Positions 30,823 through 40,926 of a DNA stretch of 45,491 bases are shown here, piece after piece (position 1 is the stretch's first letter; every line of letters begins with the position of its first letter). Origin of the DNA: Halochromatium glycolicum (lineage in GTDB: Bacteria; Pseudomonadota; Gammaproteobacteria; Chromatiales; Chromatiaceae); assembly GCF_016584085.1 (NCBI RefSeq), contig NZ_NRSJ01000043.1, positions 1 through 45,491 on the forward strand, read 5' to 3'. A program made the translations under genes and the position numbers. Below the pieces are notes generated by a model. The model had not been told where the DNA came from. It searched no databases and was given only the letters and a program-made list of their open reading frames with translations.

Positions 30823-32085
30823 ATGAATCCACACCCTCTCTCTACGCGCCCAACAGGCAGGTCTTCCGGCCAGGCCGCAGCGCTGAGGACACGCAAGCGT
30901 CGTCTATTCGGTTTGCTCCTGAGCACCGCGCTGCTGGCGTTCTGGGCATTGTCCCCGCTGTTGCTCACAGGCTGCGGCAGCGCCCGAAAGCTTGACCAAT
31001 ATCTGCCGGATCGGCGCGTTGAGTACAAGGAAACGCGGGAGGCCGAAGAGAACCTCGAGCTCCCGCCGGACCTTGCCGGTGCCACCTTTGACGACGCGCT
31101 GGATATCCCCGGTCCCAGCGGCACGGCCACCTACTCGTCCTATGCCGGTGAGCGTCAGGCACGCCACCAGATCGCTGGGAGCGGCGAGGTGCTGCCTGAG
31201 GTCGCTGGGGTGAGCTTGGAGCGCTCCGGTGACGAGCGCTGGCTGGAGGTCGAGGCGCCGCCGGAGGCGGTCTGGCCTAAGCTCGTCTCGTTCTGGCGCC
31301 AGCAGGGCATCCTGCTGACCGAGCAGGACCCGGCAATCGGGGTCATGAAGACCGATTGGCTCGAGAACCGGGCCGAGATCCGCAACGACTTCGTGACCAA
31401 CATGCTGCGCAAGGTCGCCGATGGGCTCTATGCGACCTCGACCCGGGATCAGTACCGTGTCCGGATCGACGCTGGCCCCGGCCGCGGGACCTCGGAGGTT
31501 TTCCTGACCCATCGGGCGATGGAGGAGCGCCTGGTACGCAACACCGTCGGTGAAGGGGCGACCACCGTCTGGGAGCCGGCCCAGAGCGATCCCGGCAAGG
31601 AGGCCGAGATGCTGCGTCGGCTGATGCTCTATCTCGGCGTCTCCGACCGTAATGCCGAGCGCATGCTGGCCGCTGGCGGCGGCAGCGCGCCGACCTCGGC
31701 CGGGCGTGCCGGGCCCAACGCGCGCTTGGTGAGCGCGGGGGCTGGCAGCGCCTTGGTCATCTCGGAAGAGTTCCGCCGCGCCTGGCGGCAAGTCGGGCTT
31801 GCGCTCGATCGCAGCGGCTTCGCGGTCGAGGACCGTGACCGCAGTGCTGGCGTCTTCTTCGTCCGATACGACGACCCGACCCGGCGCGAGAAGAAGCAGG
31901 GGCTGCTCTCGAAGATGGCGTTCTGGAGCAGCGGCGATGGCCCCGACCGCGCCAAGACCTATCAGATCCGGGTCGAGGGTGATGGTGACGAGAGCCGCGT
32001 GACCGTCTACGACGAGGCCGGCCGCCGCGACAGCTCGGAGACCGGGGAGCAGATCCTGAGGCTGCTCAAGAACGAACTCGGTTGA
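30823..32085 (+). CDS. bamC: Outer-membrane assembly lipoprotein BamC
   Basis: BamC (NlpB) is an accessory lipoprotein of the beta-barrel assembly machine. The 420-residue precursor has an unusually long basic N-terminus before the hydrophobic signal, then lipobox LLTG-C51. The unstructured YLPDRRVEYKETREAEENLELPPDL segment that binds BamD follows. Two helix-grip domains come next, the first starting with LEVEAPPEAVWPKLVSFWRQQGI and the second with LVISEEFRRAWRQVGLALDRSGF. A Met nearer the lipobox is not available, so the start is uncertain. It is placed directly after dapA, as in E. coli. Confidence 0.92.
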   Translation: MNPHPLSTRPTGRSSGQAAALRTRKRRLFGLLLSTALLAFWALSPLLLTGCGSARKLDQYLPDRRVEYKETREAEENLELPPDLAGATFDDALDIPGPSGTATYSSYAGERQARHQIAGSGEVLPEVAGVSLERSGDERWLEVEAPPEAVWPKLVSFWRQQGILLTEQDPAIGVMKTDWLENRAEIRNDFVTNMLRKVADGLYATSTRDQYRVRIDAGPGRGTSEVFLTHRAMEERLVRNTVGEGATTVWEPAQSDPGKEAEMLRRLMLYLGVSDRNAERMLAAGGGSAPTSAGRAGPNARLVSAGAGSALVISEEFRRAWRQVGLALDRSGFAVEDRDRSAGVFFVRYDDPTRREKKQGLLSKMAFWSSGDGPDRAKTYQIRVEGDGDESRVTVYDEAGRRDSSETGEQILRLLKNELG

Positions 32086-32311
32086 TGTTGAAGATTGGCG
32101 CGACTGCTGGGTGGCGGTCGCGCTTCGAGAAGGCGAGTCGCATCCGCCTGTAGCCAGCGTCCGGTCCGGCCGTTCGCGCCAGTCAATCGTTTGTTCGGGG
32201 CAGAACCGGTCGTTCTGCAGCGGCATCTCGCAGCGCCCCGATTATCAGAGCGTCTTGATCTGATCCATCTGAGTAAGCTGCGGATTGAGAGAAGGCTGAG
32301 CGCATCTCTTA
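32086..32311. other. Gap after bamC, no gene seen
   Basis: The space between bamC and cydC (32086-32411) holds the palindromic element at 32312-32388 and otherwise nothing I can identify. No T-run hairpin is clear after bamC. Confidence 0.6.
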
Positions 32312-32388
32312 GTGGCTGTCCATTTTCTACTTCCCGATGATCGCCCAGCGCTGGCCCGTAAATCGGGAAGAAGTTGATGGACAGCTTC
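32312..32388 (-). mobile_element. Palindromic MITE-like element, third copy (inverse orientation)
   Basis: A 77-base element flanked by TTA at 32309-32311 and 32389-32391 (CTTAG on both sides, read on the plus strand). The 71-base core 32315-32385 is the exact reverse complement of 28307-28377. Because the flanks are direct repeats while the element is flipped, TTA (or CTTAG) is best read as target site duplication. It lies 23 bases beyond the end of cydC. Confidence 0.75.
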
Positions 32389-32411
32389 TTAGCGCAAGCC
32401 TTGATTCGCGG

Positions 32412-34129
32412 TCAAGACTCGAGGTCCAACCCGAGTAGACGCGGATAGATCGGGGCCTGGAGTAGCTCGCGGTGGGTGCCGCGCTCGACGACCCGGCCCT
32501 GATCCAACACGAGGATCTCGTCCATCTGCGCGAGCGCCACCGGCCGGTGCGTGATCAACAGCACGGTGCGGCCGACCATCAGCTGTTGCACCGCATCCAT
32601 CAAGGCCCGCTCGGTCACCGCGTCCAGCCCCTCGGTCGGCTCATCGAGCAACAGGATCGGGGCGTCGCGCAGCAGCGCCCGGGCGATCGCGATCCGACGC
32701 GCCTGCCCGCCCGAGAGCCGAACCCCAGTCTCGCCGACCCAGGTATCGTATCCGTCCGGCAGTTCGGCAATGAATCCGTGGATCTGCGCCGTTTCGCAGG
32801 CCTGCTCCAGCAAGCCCTGGGGTGCATCGGGCGCCGCGATCAGTAGGTTCTCGCGGATACTGGCGTCGAACAGGTGCGTGTACTGCGAGACCAGCGCGAC
32901 GCGCTCACGCAGGTCTTCGCCGTGGAAGGCCTCGAGCGGCTCGCCGCCGAGCCGGATACGGCCTGATACCGGCTCCCAGAAGCGTAGCAGCAGGTTGAAC
33001 AGGGTCGTCTTGCCGGAGCCGGTCGCCCCAACGATCGCGACCCGACGGCCTGCTGGCAGATCAAGGTCAATGCCGTCGAGTACCGGACGCTCGGCATCCG
33101 GATAGTGGAACCGGACTGACTCAATCGCGATATGGCTGTCCCGCGGTGTCGGTGAAGGCCCCGTCGGCTCGGTCACCGCGGGCTTGGTGTCGACGATCGC
33201 GAACAGCCGGCGGGCGGCAGCGAGGGTCGATTCCAGCTGCTGGAATGCGAGCGGCAGCGGCGCCACGGCCTCGAAGGTCGCAAGCGAGAAGAGCGCCAGC
33301 ATCGCCAGCTGCGGCGGGGCCAGCGTGCCGTCATGGACCAACGGGATGCCGAGCCAGAGCACGGCCCAGAGGGTCAGGTTCGCGGTGAAGCCGGTGGCGG
33401 CCTGGGTGATGCCGCTGATGCCGCTCATGCGCTGCTGCTCGGCGACCAGTGCCCGGCTGATGCGGTCCAGATGGCGCGCGTGGCCGTCCGCAGCGCCGTA
33501 GACGAGGAGCTCCGAGAGGCCCTGGGTGCCGTCGATGCCGGCCTGGCGCAGGTCGGCCTGCAGCTGCACGATGCGCTGGCCGGGCTCCTTGCCGAGCCGG
33601 TGTCCCAGCCAGGGCAGCAGCACACCGGCGATCAGCAGCGTGCACAGCAGCAGCAGCGCCAGCCCGAGATCGAACAGGGCGGTGAACAGGACGAACGCGA
33701 CGCCGGCCGTGATGGCAACCAGCACCGGCACCATGACCCGGACATAGAGATTGTCGAGCGCATCGATGTCGCTGCGGATGCGGGTCAGCAGGTCGCCGCT
33801 GTGATAGGCCATCAGCCGGGCCGGCGCGAGCGGCTCGAGATGACGGTAGAACCAGACGCGCAGACCGGCGAGCTGGCGGAGGGTGGCCTCGTGGGTGATC
33901 AGCCGCTCGAAGTAACGACCGGCGGTCCGGGCGATGGCGCTGCCGCGGATCACTGCGGCCGGGGTGAAGTAGTTCATGGCCACGCCGGCCGCGCCGGCAA
34001 CGGCCATCGCGGTGATGAACCAACCCGAGATCGCCATCAGCGCCACGTTGGCGAGCAGCGTGATCAGCGCGACCGCGAACCCGCCCAACATCCAGCCGCG
34101 ATAGGGCGCGAACAGCCGCCATAGACGCA

Positions 34130-34142
<13 letters not shown>
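32412..34142 (-). CDS. cydC: Thiol reductant ABC exporter subunit CydC
   Basis: Half of the heterodimeric CydDC exporter, which moves glutathione and cysteine to the periplasm (also linked to heme handling) and is needed for cytochrome bd assembly. The 576-residue protein has six membrane helices in the first 310 residues and an ATPase domain with Walker A GATGSGKTT, LSGGQARRIAIARAL and ILLLDEPTEGLD. CydC-specific is the N-terminal WRLFAPYRGWMLGG...SGWFITAMA...NYFTPAAVIRG. A strong AGGAGG lies 5 bases before the ATG at 34140-34142. The start is overlapped by the end of the repeat-rich frame from 34558. Confidence 0.94.
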
Positions 34143-34554
<412 letters not shown>

Positions 34555-34558
<4 letters not shown>

Positions 34559-36387
34559 GATGCGGCCGGCTCGAGTAGCTTGACCATCCGCTGGTAGTGG
34601 CCACCCTGCTGCACCAGCACCTCATGGGTGCCGGACTCGATGATCCGGCCTTGCTCGATCACCAGGATGCGATCGGCATCGCGGACCGTGCTGAGGCGGT
34701 GCGCAATGACGAGCATCGATCGGTCGCGGGCGAGCTCATCGAGCGCCTTCTGCACCAATGCCTCACTCGCTGGATCAAGGCTGGCCGTGGCCTCGTCCAG
34801 GATCACGAGCCGCGCATCGCGCAGGAAGGCCCGCGCGAGCGCGATGCGCTGGATCTGCCCGCCCGAGAGGCCGACGCCGCGCTCGCCGACCGGCGCGTCA
34901 TAGGCACGTGGCAGCTGCTCGATGAACTCGGCCGCATGGGCCCGCCTAGCCGCGCGCTGGACCGCTTCGTCCGTCGCATCGGGCAGACCGAGCCGGATAT
35001 TGTCGGCGATCGTGCCCTGGAACAGCCTGGGCTGCTGCGGAAGCCAGGCGAGCTGCCGGCGCCAGTCCTCGATATCGAACGCCGCCAGGTCCTGGCCGTC
35101 GACGGTGAGGCGCCCCTTCTCCGGTTCGATGAACCCGAGCAGCAGGTTCGCGACCGTGCTCTTACCGGCCCCGCTCGGCCCGACCAGCGCGATCCGTTGG
35201 CCGGGCTCGATCACGAACGAGGCGCCGTCGAGTGCCGGTCTGCCGGACTCATAGCTGAAGTGCACGCCCTCGAACCGAACCCTCATCGCGCCGTCGGGCG
35301 CAAATCCTGTCGCAGGCTCGGCTCGGCTCGGCAGCTCGGTCTCGAAGACGCCGACGAGCCGCTCGGCCGCGGCGATCGCCTCCATGCGGCCGTGGTAATG
35401 CGTCCCGAGATTCCGCAACGGCAGATAGAATTCGGGTGCGAGCAGCAGGATGAAGAAGCCGGTCACGAAACTGATCTCGGGCGGAGCGATCAGGTCCGGA
35501 ATCGGCAGATCGAGCTGATACAGCCGGAAGCCGATGAAGACCGCGATGATCGCAATGCCCAGCGTCGAGAAGAGCTCGAGCACGGCCGAGGTCAGAAAGG
35601 CCACCCGCAGCACCCGCATCGTGCTCGCTCGGTAATCATCCGAGATGCGCGCGATCACATCGGCCTCACGCCGGCTTGCGTTGAACAGCTTCAGCGTGGT
35701 GATGCCCTGGATCACGTCGAGGAAGTGCGCGCCCATCCGGGCCAGCTCCTTCCAGAGCTGCTGATTCAGTCGCTCGACCCCGCTGCCGATCAGGATCATG
35801 AACAGCGGGATCAATGGGGCAGTGACCAGCATGATCAGCGCCGACAGCCAGTCCAGCGGCAAGACAACGATCAGGATCGCGAGCGGGATCAGCGCTGTCA
35901 GCGACATCGCCGGCAGATAGCGGGCGTAGTAGGCCTCGACCGATTCGATGCCGCGTGTCAGGTCTTCGGCGATCGCACCGCTGCGCTGACCAGCCATCCA
36001 GGCCGGGCCGGCGGCCTGGATGTGGCGATAGAGCCGGTCGCGCAGCGTGATCTTGACTTGAGCGGCGGCGCGGAAGGCGCTCTGCTCTGAGGCCCAGGCG
36101 ACCAGCGCGCGCACCGCGAACAGCAATAGCAACGGCCCCAGCCAGCCGCTCACATCAGCCAGTGTCGCATCGGCGAATACGACGGCATCGATGACCTGCG
36201 CGAGAAGCCATGCCTGGAGGATCAGCAGGACCCCGTTACCGAGGCCCAGCCCGACCGAGAGCCGCAGCCAGCGGGAGGCCAGCGGCTTCTGGGCATCAAG
36301 CAGTTCGCGGGGCGCAGTCAACGGGCGGGATCGTCTCGTCAGGGGCAGGCGCGGTCGAGGGGCTTCGAGCTTTAGCGGTGGCGGCAA
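34555..36387 (-). CDS. cydD: Thiol reductant ABC exporter subunit CydD
   Basis: The partner of CydC. The 610-residue protein has six membrane helices from about residue 40 to 340, including LLFAVRALVAWASEQSAFRAAAQVK and LIPLFMILIGSGVERLNQQLW, typical of CydD. The ATPase domain has Walker A GPSGAGKST, LSGGQIQRIALARAF and LVILDEATASLDPAS. The stop TGA overlaps the ATG of the repeat frame that leads to cydC. In most bacteria cydD and cydC abut, so the 412-base spacing is odd. The N-terminal 35 residues are Pro/Arg-rich and of uncertain start. No cydAB genes are in the window. Confidence 0.94.
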
Positions 36388-36483
36388 CAGGGCTAGGCCC
36401 TGAGGCCGCCGGGCCGCCTCGGCGCGAGGATTGTATCAAGTCTCGGGCAGGCGCGAGGCCCCGTGCCCGCGCCGAGCGGCCGA

Positions 36484-37029
36484 TCATCCGCCCTGCTGTG
36501 GTACCCGCTGCAGCTTGGTCGGGTCATAGCCGACGTCCTTGATGAAGGTCTGCATCCTCTTGAACTCCGCATCGCTGAATTCGGGTGTCCGTGACATGAC
36601 CCAGACGTAATCCCGTTTGGCTCGACCGATCACCGTGGTCTGGTAGTCCTCATCAAGGTAGATGACCCGGTAGTCGGCCTTGATCGGCCAGAGGAATTGC
36701 ATCCCCCAGCGGGCATTGGTCTGCTCGTCGAGCACGAAGCCCTTCGGGTGGTAGGTCTTCTTGGGGCCGTCGAAGCCACTCTTGTTGAAGGTAAAGGTGG
36801 TCGCGATGGTGCCGTCCGGGTTCAGGGCGTAGGACTCGACTGCGTTGTAGGCCTCCTTCTCGAGGAAGGTCGGGATATTGGCGACAACGTACCAGTCTCC
36901 CATAAAGCGTTCGAGGTCGACTTGATCGACAGTCTTCATCGGTTCTCCTCCGGTTTCGACACAGGCGCTCAGCAGGCTGCTGATGCCCGCGACCAGGAGC
37001 AGCAGCAGGCGTTGTTGAATGGCTCGCAT
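36484..37029 (-). CDS. blc: Outer-membrane lipoprotein of the bacterial lipocalin family (Blc)
   Basis: The 181-residue precursor has a lipoprotein signal (LLLLLVAGISSLLSA-C23). The lipocalin domain has the G-x-W motif in RFMGDWYVVANIPTFLEKEAYNAVESY, then FTFNKSGFDGPKKTYHPKGFV and RDYVWVMSRTP. Blc binds lysophospholipids and other hydrophobic ligands and is usually tied to membrane stress or maintenance. The ATG at 37029 overlaps the stop of the DUF3108 gene (TAATG), so three genes 38476-36484 are read together. Confidence 0.93.
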   Translation of the reverse strand: MRAIQQRLLLLLVAGISSLLSACVETGGEPMKTVDQVDLERFMGDWYVVANIPTFLEKEAYNAVESYALNPDGTIATTFTFNKSGFDGPKKTYHPKGFVLDEQTNARWGMQFLWPIKADYRVIYLDEDYQTTVIGRAKRDYVWVMSRTPEFSDAEFKRMQTFIKDVGYDPTKLQRVPQQGG

Positions 37030-37670
37030 TAGATCCTCCGATAGATGAGTGTGGCGCCCTTGCCGGTGTCGCTCGCGAGCCGCACCCACCCGAGCTCGTC
37101 GTGATACCAGAGGTCGATGCTGAGCTCACCGGTCTCCAGCCTGTACCGCGATGCCGGTATCCGGCGGCCATCGAGTTCGATCCGCTCGGTGCCCTGCCTT
37201 CGGACGACCACCGGTTCCAGCTCCCCTGTTTGCGGATTTAGGAGGCGGCGTTGATCGAGGATGCTCGGGTCCCAGTAAGCGAAGGTCTTGATACAGCCCT
37301 GGGCGGTCTCGACCTGCTCGCCGCGATCGATCCGAAACCCGTCATCGCGAGCCGCGCCGTCGATCCGATATCGGGTGCCATTGTCGTTGGTCCGCGCGCG
37401 AATGCGCTGCAGACAACCATTGCGGAAGACCTCTTGGCTCTGGTGTTGGTAGCGGTAGGCGGTAAAGAACAGGAAGTCCACCTTGAATTCGGCCTCGCTC
37501 GCGACCTGCTGTTGGTCACCGCTGCGGTCGATCTCGAAGCGATGCTCACCGATGGGGCGATCATCGAGGAGCACCTCAAAGCGGTAGCTGTCGTCGACCG
37601 CGGCGTTGCTGGACAACGTTGAACACAGAAGCAGGCTGCCGAGGGTGGCGCGGACGCTTGGACGGTTCAT
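37029..37670 (-). CDS. DUF3108 exported protein
   Basis: The 213-residue product has a signal peptide (about 1-23, ending near SSNAA). The mature part is predicted all-beta: SYRFEVLLDDRPIGEHRFEI, FKVDFLFFTAYRYQHQSQEVFRNGCLQRI and the C-terminal YRLETGELSIDLWYHDELGWVRLASDTGKG, typical of DUF6134/DUF3108-like periplasmic proteins. Function unknown. The ATG at 37670 is chosen because it begins the signal peptide; the open frame upstream to 37895 overlaps the DUF1295 gene. It sits between a lipocalin and a DUF1295 reductase, a grouping that suggests lipid-related metabolism. Confidence 0.82.
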   Translation of the reverse strand: MNRPSVRATLGSLLLCSTLSSNAAVDDSYRFEVLLDDRPIGEHRFEIDRSGDQQQVASEAEFKVDFLFFTAYRYQHQSQEVFRNGCLQRIRARTNDNGTRYRIDGAARDDGFRIDRGEQVETAQGCIKTFAYWDPSILDQRRLLNPQTGELEPVVVRRQGTERIELDGRRIPASRYRLETGELSIDLWYHDELGWVRLASDTGKGATLIYRRI

Positions 37671-38476
37671 CGTAGGTCTCCGAGTTGGTGCGGTGATGAG
37701 GGCGGATGGCGCGGCGGACCGGGGAAGAAGGCATTGGTGCGGCGGGTGTAGTCGCGATAGGCCGGACGACGCTCGACGATGTCCTGCTCCAGCAGCCTGA
37801 TACCGGCGATGCGCAGCAACAGCAGCGTGACCAGCAGCGGACCGATCACACTCCACCAGGCCCCGGCAGACAGTGCGAATAGGTAGAAGGCCCACCAGAT
37901 GCAGAACTCACCGAAGTAGTTCGGGTGCCGGCTGTAGCGCCACAGGCCGCGGTCCAGCACCCGGTTCCGATTCGCCGGATCGGCTTTGAAGGCGGCGAGC
38001 TGTTGATCGGCGATGGTCTCGATGCCAAACCCGATCAGCCAGAGCAGCACGGCCGCGTAGTCGAGCCAGTCGAGCGGTTCTGTGCCGAACAGCGCCCCGA
38101 GCAACGGCAGCGAGATGATCCACGCCAGGGTCGCCTGCATCCCGAAGACAAGGTAGAGGCTCTTGAGCCGGAAGCCCGGCTCGTGCTCGGCGCGCAGCGC
38201 CTGATAGCGTCGGTCCTCGGGCTGGCCACGGTTGCGCAAGGTGATCGAGACCGAGAGTCGAGTCGCCCAGACGGTGACGACGAAGAGCAGGATCACGGCA
38301 CGGAAAGCGAGCGGCGGCGCCAAGCTGATGTAGACCAGGGTCATCACGACGAAGAACGCCGGCCATAGGCTGTCGACGATCGTGACATCCTGCCTCGGGA
38401 TGCTGAGCAGCCATCCCGCAACGGCCAGCAGCAGGGCGACGGCGAGTCCGGAGGCGTAGATCTCGAGATTGAACAT
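37667..38476 (-). CDS. DUF1295 membrane protein (steroid 5-alpha-reductase-like)
   Basis: The 269-residue protein has six or more membrane helices. It carries the C-terminal signature LDRGLWRYSRHPNYFGEFCIWWAFYLFAL, which is shared by DUF1295, steroid 5-alpha-reductases and isoprenylcysteine methyltransferases and binds the nucleotide cofactor. The early segment TIVDSLWPAFFVVMTLVY is typical of DUF1295. Substrate unknown; a lipid double bond is a reasonable guess. It overlaps the DUF3108 start by 4 bases (ATGA). Confidence 0.9.
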   Translation of the reverse strand: MFNLEIYASGLAVALLLAVAGWLLSIPRQDVTIVDSLWPAFFVVMTLVYISLAPPLAFRAVILLFVVTVWATRLSVSITLRNRGQPEDRRYQALRAEHEPGFRLKSLYLVFGMQATLAWIISLPLLGALFGTEPLDWLDYAAVLLWLIGFGIETIADQQLAAFKADPANRNRVLDRGLWRYSRHPNYFGEFCIWWAFYLFALSAGAWWSVIGPLLVTLLLLRIAGIRLLEQDIVERRPAYRDYTRRTNAFFPGPPRHPPSSPHQLGDLR

Positions 38477-38648
38477 AGCTCTAAACTGTCGTCCAGCGCG
38501 TTACAGGCGTTCTGTACTGCTTGACAAAGTCTTGTCTAGGTACAGCGGAGGTTGTGTGATCGGTGCCGATTCACAACCCCTCGCCGCCTTTCGTGCCCTG
38601 GTCTCTGCTTAGAAGCCCTATCAGATTGCCCGCTCTACCCGGGATAGA

Positions 38649-40328
38649 TCAGGAGGTTGCGCGAGCGAGGTCCTCTTTCGATGCCTCGAGCATGGCCTCG
38701 ATCTGCTTCGGTTCGATCCGAGTCATCAGTGGCTTGAACTTGGCGATCCCGTGGTCGAGCAGCGGGGTCTCGAGCTGTGACCAGGTCAGCGGCTCGATCT
38801 GCAGGAACTGCTCGGCGGCCTCGGCGGTGGCGGGCAGGACCGGTTTGAGCCAGCCGATCAGCAGCCGGAATAGATTGAGCCCTTGGGTGCAGATGCGCTG
38901 GAGCTCGGCGTCGCGACCCTCCTGTTTGGCGACGACCCAGGGTGCCTGCTCGTCGATGTACTGGTTCGCCTGGTCGGCGAGGATCATGATCTCGCGCACC
39001 GCGCGGCTGTATTCGCGCGCCTCGTAGGCGTCGGCGATGCGCTGATTGGCCTCCGCGAAGGTCTCGAACAGGGCCGGTGACGCCAGCTCGGCAGCGAGCC
39101 GCCCGTCGAAGCGCTTACTGATGAAGCCGGCGGTGCGGCTGGCGATGTTGACGACCTTGCCAACGAGATCCGAGTTCACGCGTGCCTGGAAGTCGTCGAG
39201 GCTGAGGTCGATATCATCGACGCCGGAGCCGAGCTTGGCGGCGAAGTAGTAGCGCAGGTATTCGGGGTTCAGGTGGTCGAGGTAGGTGCGCGCCTTGATG
39301 AAGGTGCCGCGCGACTTGGACATCTTCTGCCCGTCGACGGTCAGGAAGCCGTGGGCGAAGATCGCGGTCGGGGTGCGAAAGCCGGCACCATGGAGCATTG
39401 CCGGCCAGAACAGGGCGTGGAAGTAGATGATGTCTTTGCCGATGAAGTGATAGACCTCGGCTGGGCTCTCGGGCTCCCAGAAGTGGTCGAAGTGGAGGCC
39501 GGCGGCCTGGCCCTTGGGGCTGTCGCAAAGGTGCTGGAAGCTGGCCATGTAGCCGATCGGGGCGTCGAGCCAGACGTAGAAGAACTTGCCGGGGTGGTCG
39601 GGCATCTCGAAGCCGAAGTAGGGCGCATCGCGGGAGATGTCCCATTCCTTGAGGCCGGCGTCGAACCATTCGTCGAGCTTGTTGGCGACCTGTCCTTGCA
39701 GGCTGCCGGCGCGGGTCCAGGTCTTGAGCAGGTCTTCGAAGTCGGCCAGCTTGAAGAAGTAGTGATCGGACTGGCGCTGCTCGGGCACGGCGCCGGAGAT
39801 CGCCGAGTGCGGGTGCTTGAGCTCGGCCGGTGAGTAGCTGGCGCCGCAGGCCTCGCAGTTGTCGCCGTATTGGTCGGCGGCGCCGCACTTGGGACACTCG
39901 CCTTTGATGAAGCGGTCGGGCAGGAACATCTGCTCGACCGGGTCATAGGCTTGCTCGATCGTGCGCTTGGCGATGTGGCCGGCGTCGCGGTTGCGCTCGT
40001 AGATCAAGCTGGCGTAGTGGCGGTTCTCGGGCGAGTGGGTCGAGTGATAATGGTCGAAGCCGATCCGGAAGCCGTCGAAGTCGGCGCGGTGCTCGTCGGC
40101 GACGCGGGCGATCAGTTCTTCTGGGGTGATCCCTTCCTGGCGGGCCTTGAGCATGATCGGGGTGCCGTGGGCATCATCGGCGCAGACATACCAGCAGTTG
40201 TGGCCGCGCATCTTCTGGAAGCGCGCCCAGATGTCGGTTTGGATGTACTCGACCAGGTGGCCGATGTGGATCGGGCCGTTGGCGTAGGGGAGGGCGCTGG
40301 TGATGAGGATGTCGCGGGGTTGGGTCAT
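38649..40328 (-). CDS. metG: Methionyl-tRNA synthetase (MetG), short form
   Basis: It charges tRNA-Met, including the initiator. The 559-residue protein has ALPYANGPIHIGHL (HIGH motif at 21-24), a four-cysteine zinc knuckle (CPKCGAADQYGDNCEACGA near 146-164), WLDAPIGYM and KMSKSRGTF. It ends after the anticodon-binding domain, about 115 residues shorter than E. coli MetG (677), and lacks the C-terminal dimerisation (Trbp111-like) domain. The ATG at 40328 is fixed by MTQPRDILITSALPY; upstream in-frame sequence has no support. Divergent from apbC, as in E. coli. Confidence 0.95.
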   Translation of the reverse strand: MTQPRDILITSALPYANGPIHIGHLVEYIQTDIWARFQKMRGHNCWYVCADDAHGTPIMLKARQEGITPEELIARVADEHRADFDGFRIGFDHYHSTHSPENRHYASLIYERNRDAGHIAKRTIEQAYDPVEQMFLPDRFIKGECPKCGAADQYGDNCEACGASYSPAELKHPHSAISGAVPEQRQSDHYFFKLADFEDLLKTWTRAGSLQGQVANKLDEWFDAGLKEWDISRDAPYFGFEMPDHPGKFFYVWLDAPIGYMASFQHLCDSPKGQAAGLHFDHFWEPESPAEVYHFIGKDIIYFHALFWPAMLHGAGFRTPTAIFAHGFLTVDGQKMSKSRGTFIKARTYLDHLNPEYLRYYFAAKLGSGVDDIDLSLDDFQARVNSDLVGKVVNIASRTAGFISKRFDGRLAAELASPALFETFAEANQRIADAYEAREYSRAVREIMILADQANQYIDEQAPWVVAKQEGRDAELQRICTQGLNLFRLLIGWLKPVLPATAEAAEQFLQIEPLTWSQLETPLLDHGIAKFKPLMTRIEPKQIEAMLEASKEDLARATS

Positions 40329-40926
40329 GTGCTGGGGTCTTGGCTGTGACGGCTTTGAGACGAGCTCGGGATAGTGGACGGGCGCTGGGGTGGTAGCGCT
40401 TGGGCGCTGTCTGGATGCGTTGGCCTCATTATCAAGGAGTGGCTTTGAGCGTGCTAGGCGCAAGCGGGTTGCTCGCGGTTGGGCGCTGGCGGCTCATCAC
40501 AGGGCTGACCTTTGAGAAGGAGTTGGCCTCCCCGCTGGGGCTTGTCCGCTCAGCATGGGCACTGGCTGCCCAGCAGGGGGAGTCGCATGCTCGATCGGTG
40601 GTCCGGGGCCGAGGCCGGAGTCGCGACCGGCGGACGCCGTGAACCCGTCCTTGGGGGCTCGGCAATCGCCGTCCTGGCGATTGACGCCGCCGGTCGCGAC
40701 CCCGGCCTCGTCCCCATTCGAGCGCCATGCCGGCTGCGCGCTCATGGCGGGAGCCTCTGGCGTGCGGAGGGCCTGGAGGCTTGATTTAGCCTTTGCTGAT
40801 ACCAGTTCGAGGTCCAGCATCGGGGCCGATGCGGCAGCGGTGGTTGTCGCGGCCGGCCGCACCGAATTCAGATGAGCATTAGAAGCCCGCGGGCCGCCGC
40901 GGTCGCCATAGACAACGGAGTTACCC
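40329..40926. other. Long metG-apbC spacer with a nested palindrome
   Basis: No gene is seen in about 600 bases between two divergent genes. Its main feature is a large inverted repeat: arm 40611-40633 matches the reverse complement of 40687-40709 with one mismatch in 23 bases. Inside it a perfect 8-base hairpin lies at 40663-40670/40676-40683. The promoters of both genes should also lie here, but I cannot point to them. Confidence 0.7.

Noticed and set aside
34597..36090. A 497-codon plus-strand frame opposite cydD
   Set aside because: It is antisense to a clear ABC transporter gene. Its composition is rich in Arg, Asp, Gln and Leu with no family pattern.
40512..40875. Two overlapping plus-strand frames in the metG-apbC spacer
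   Set aside because: They run through the large palindrome and encode no recognisable sequence.
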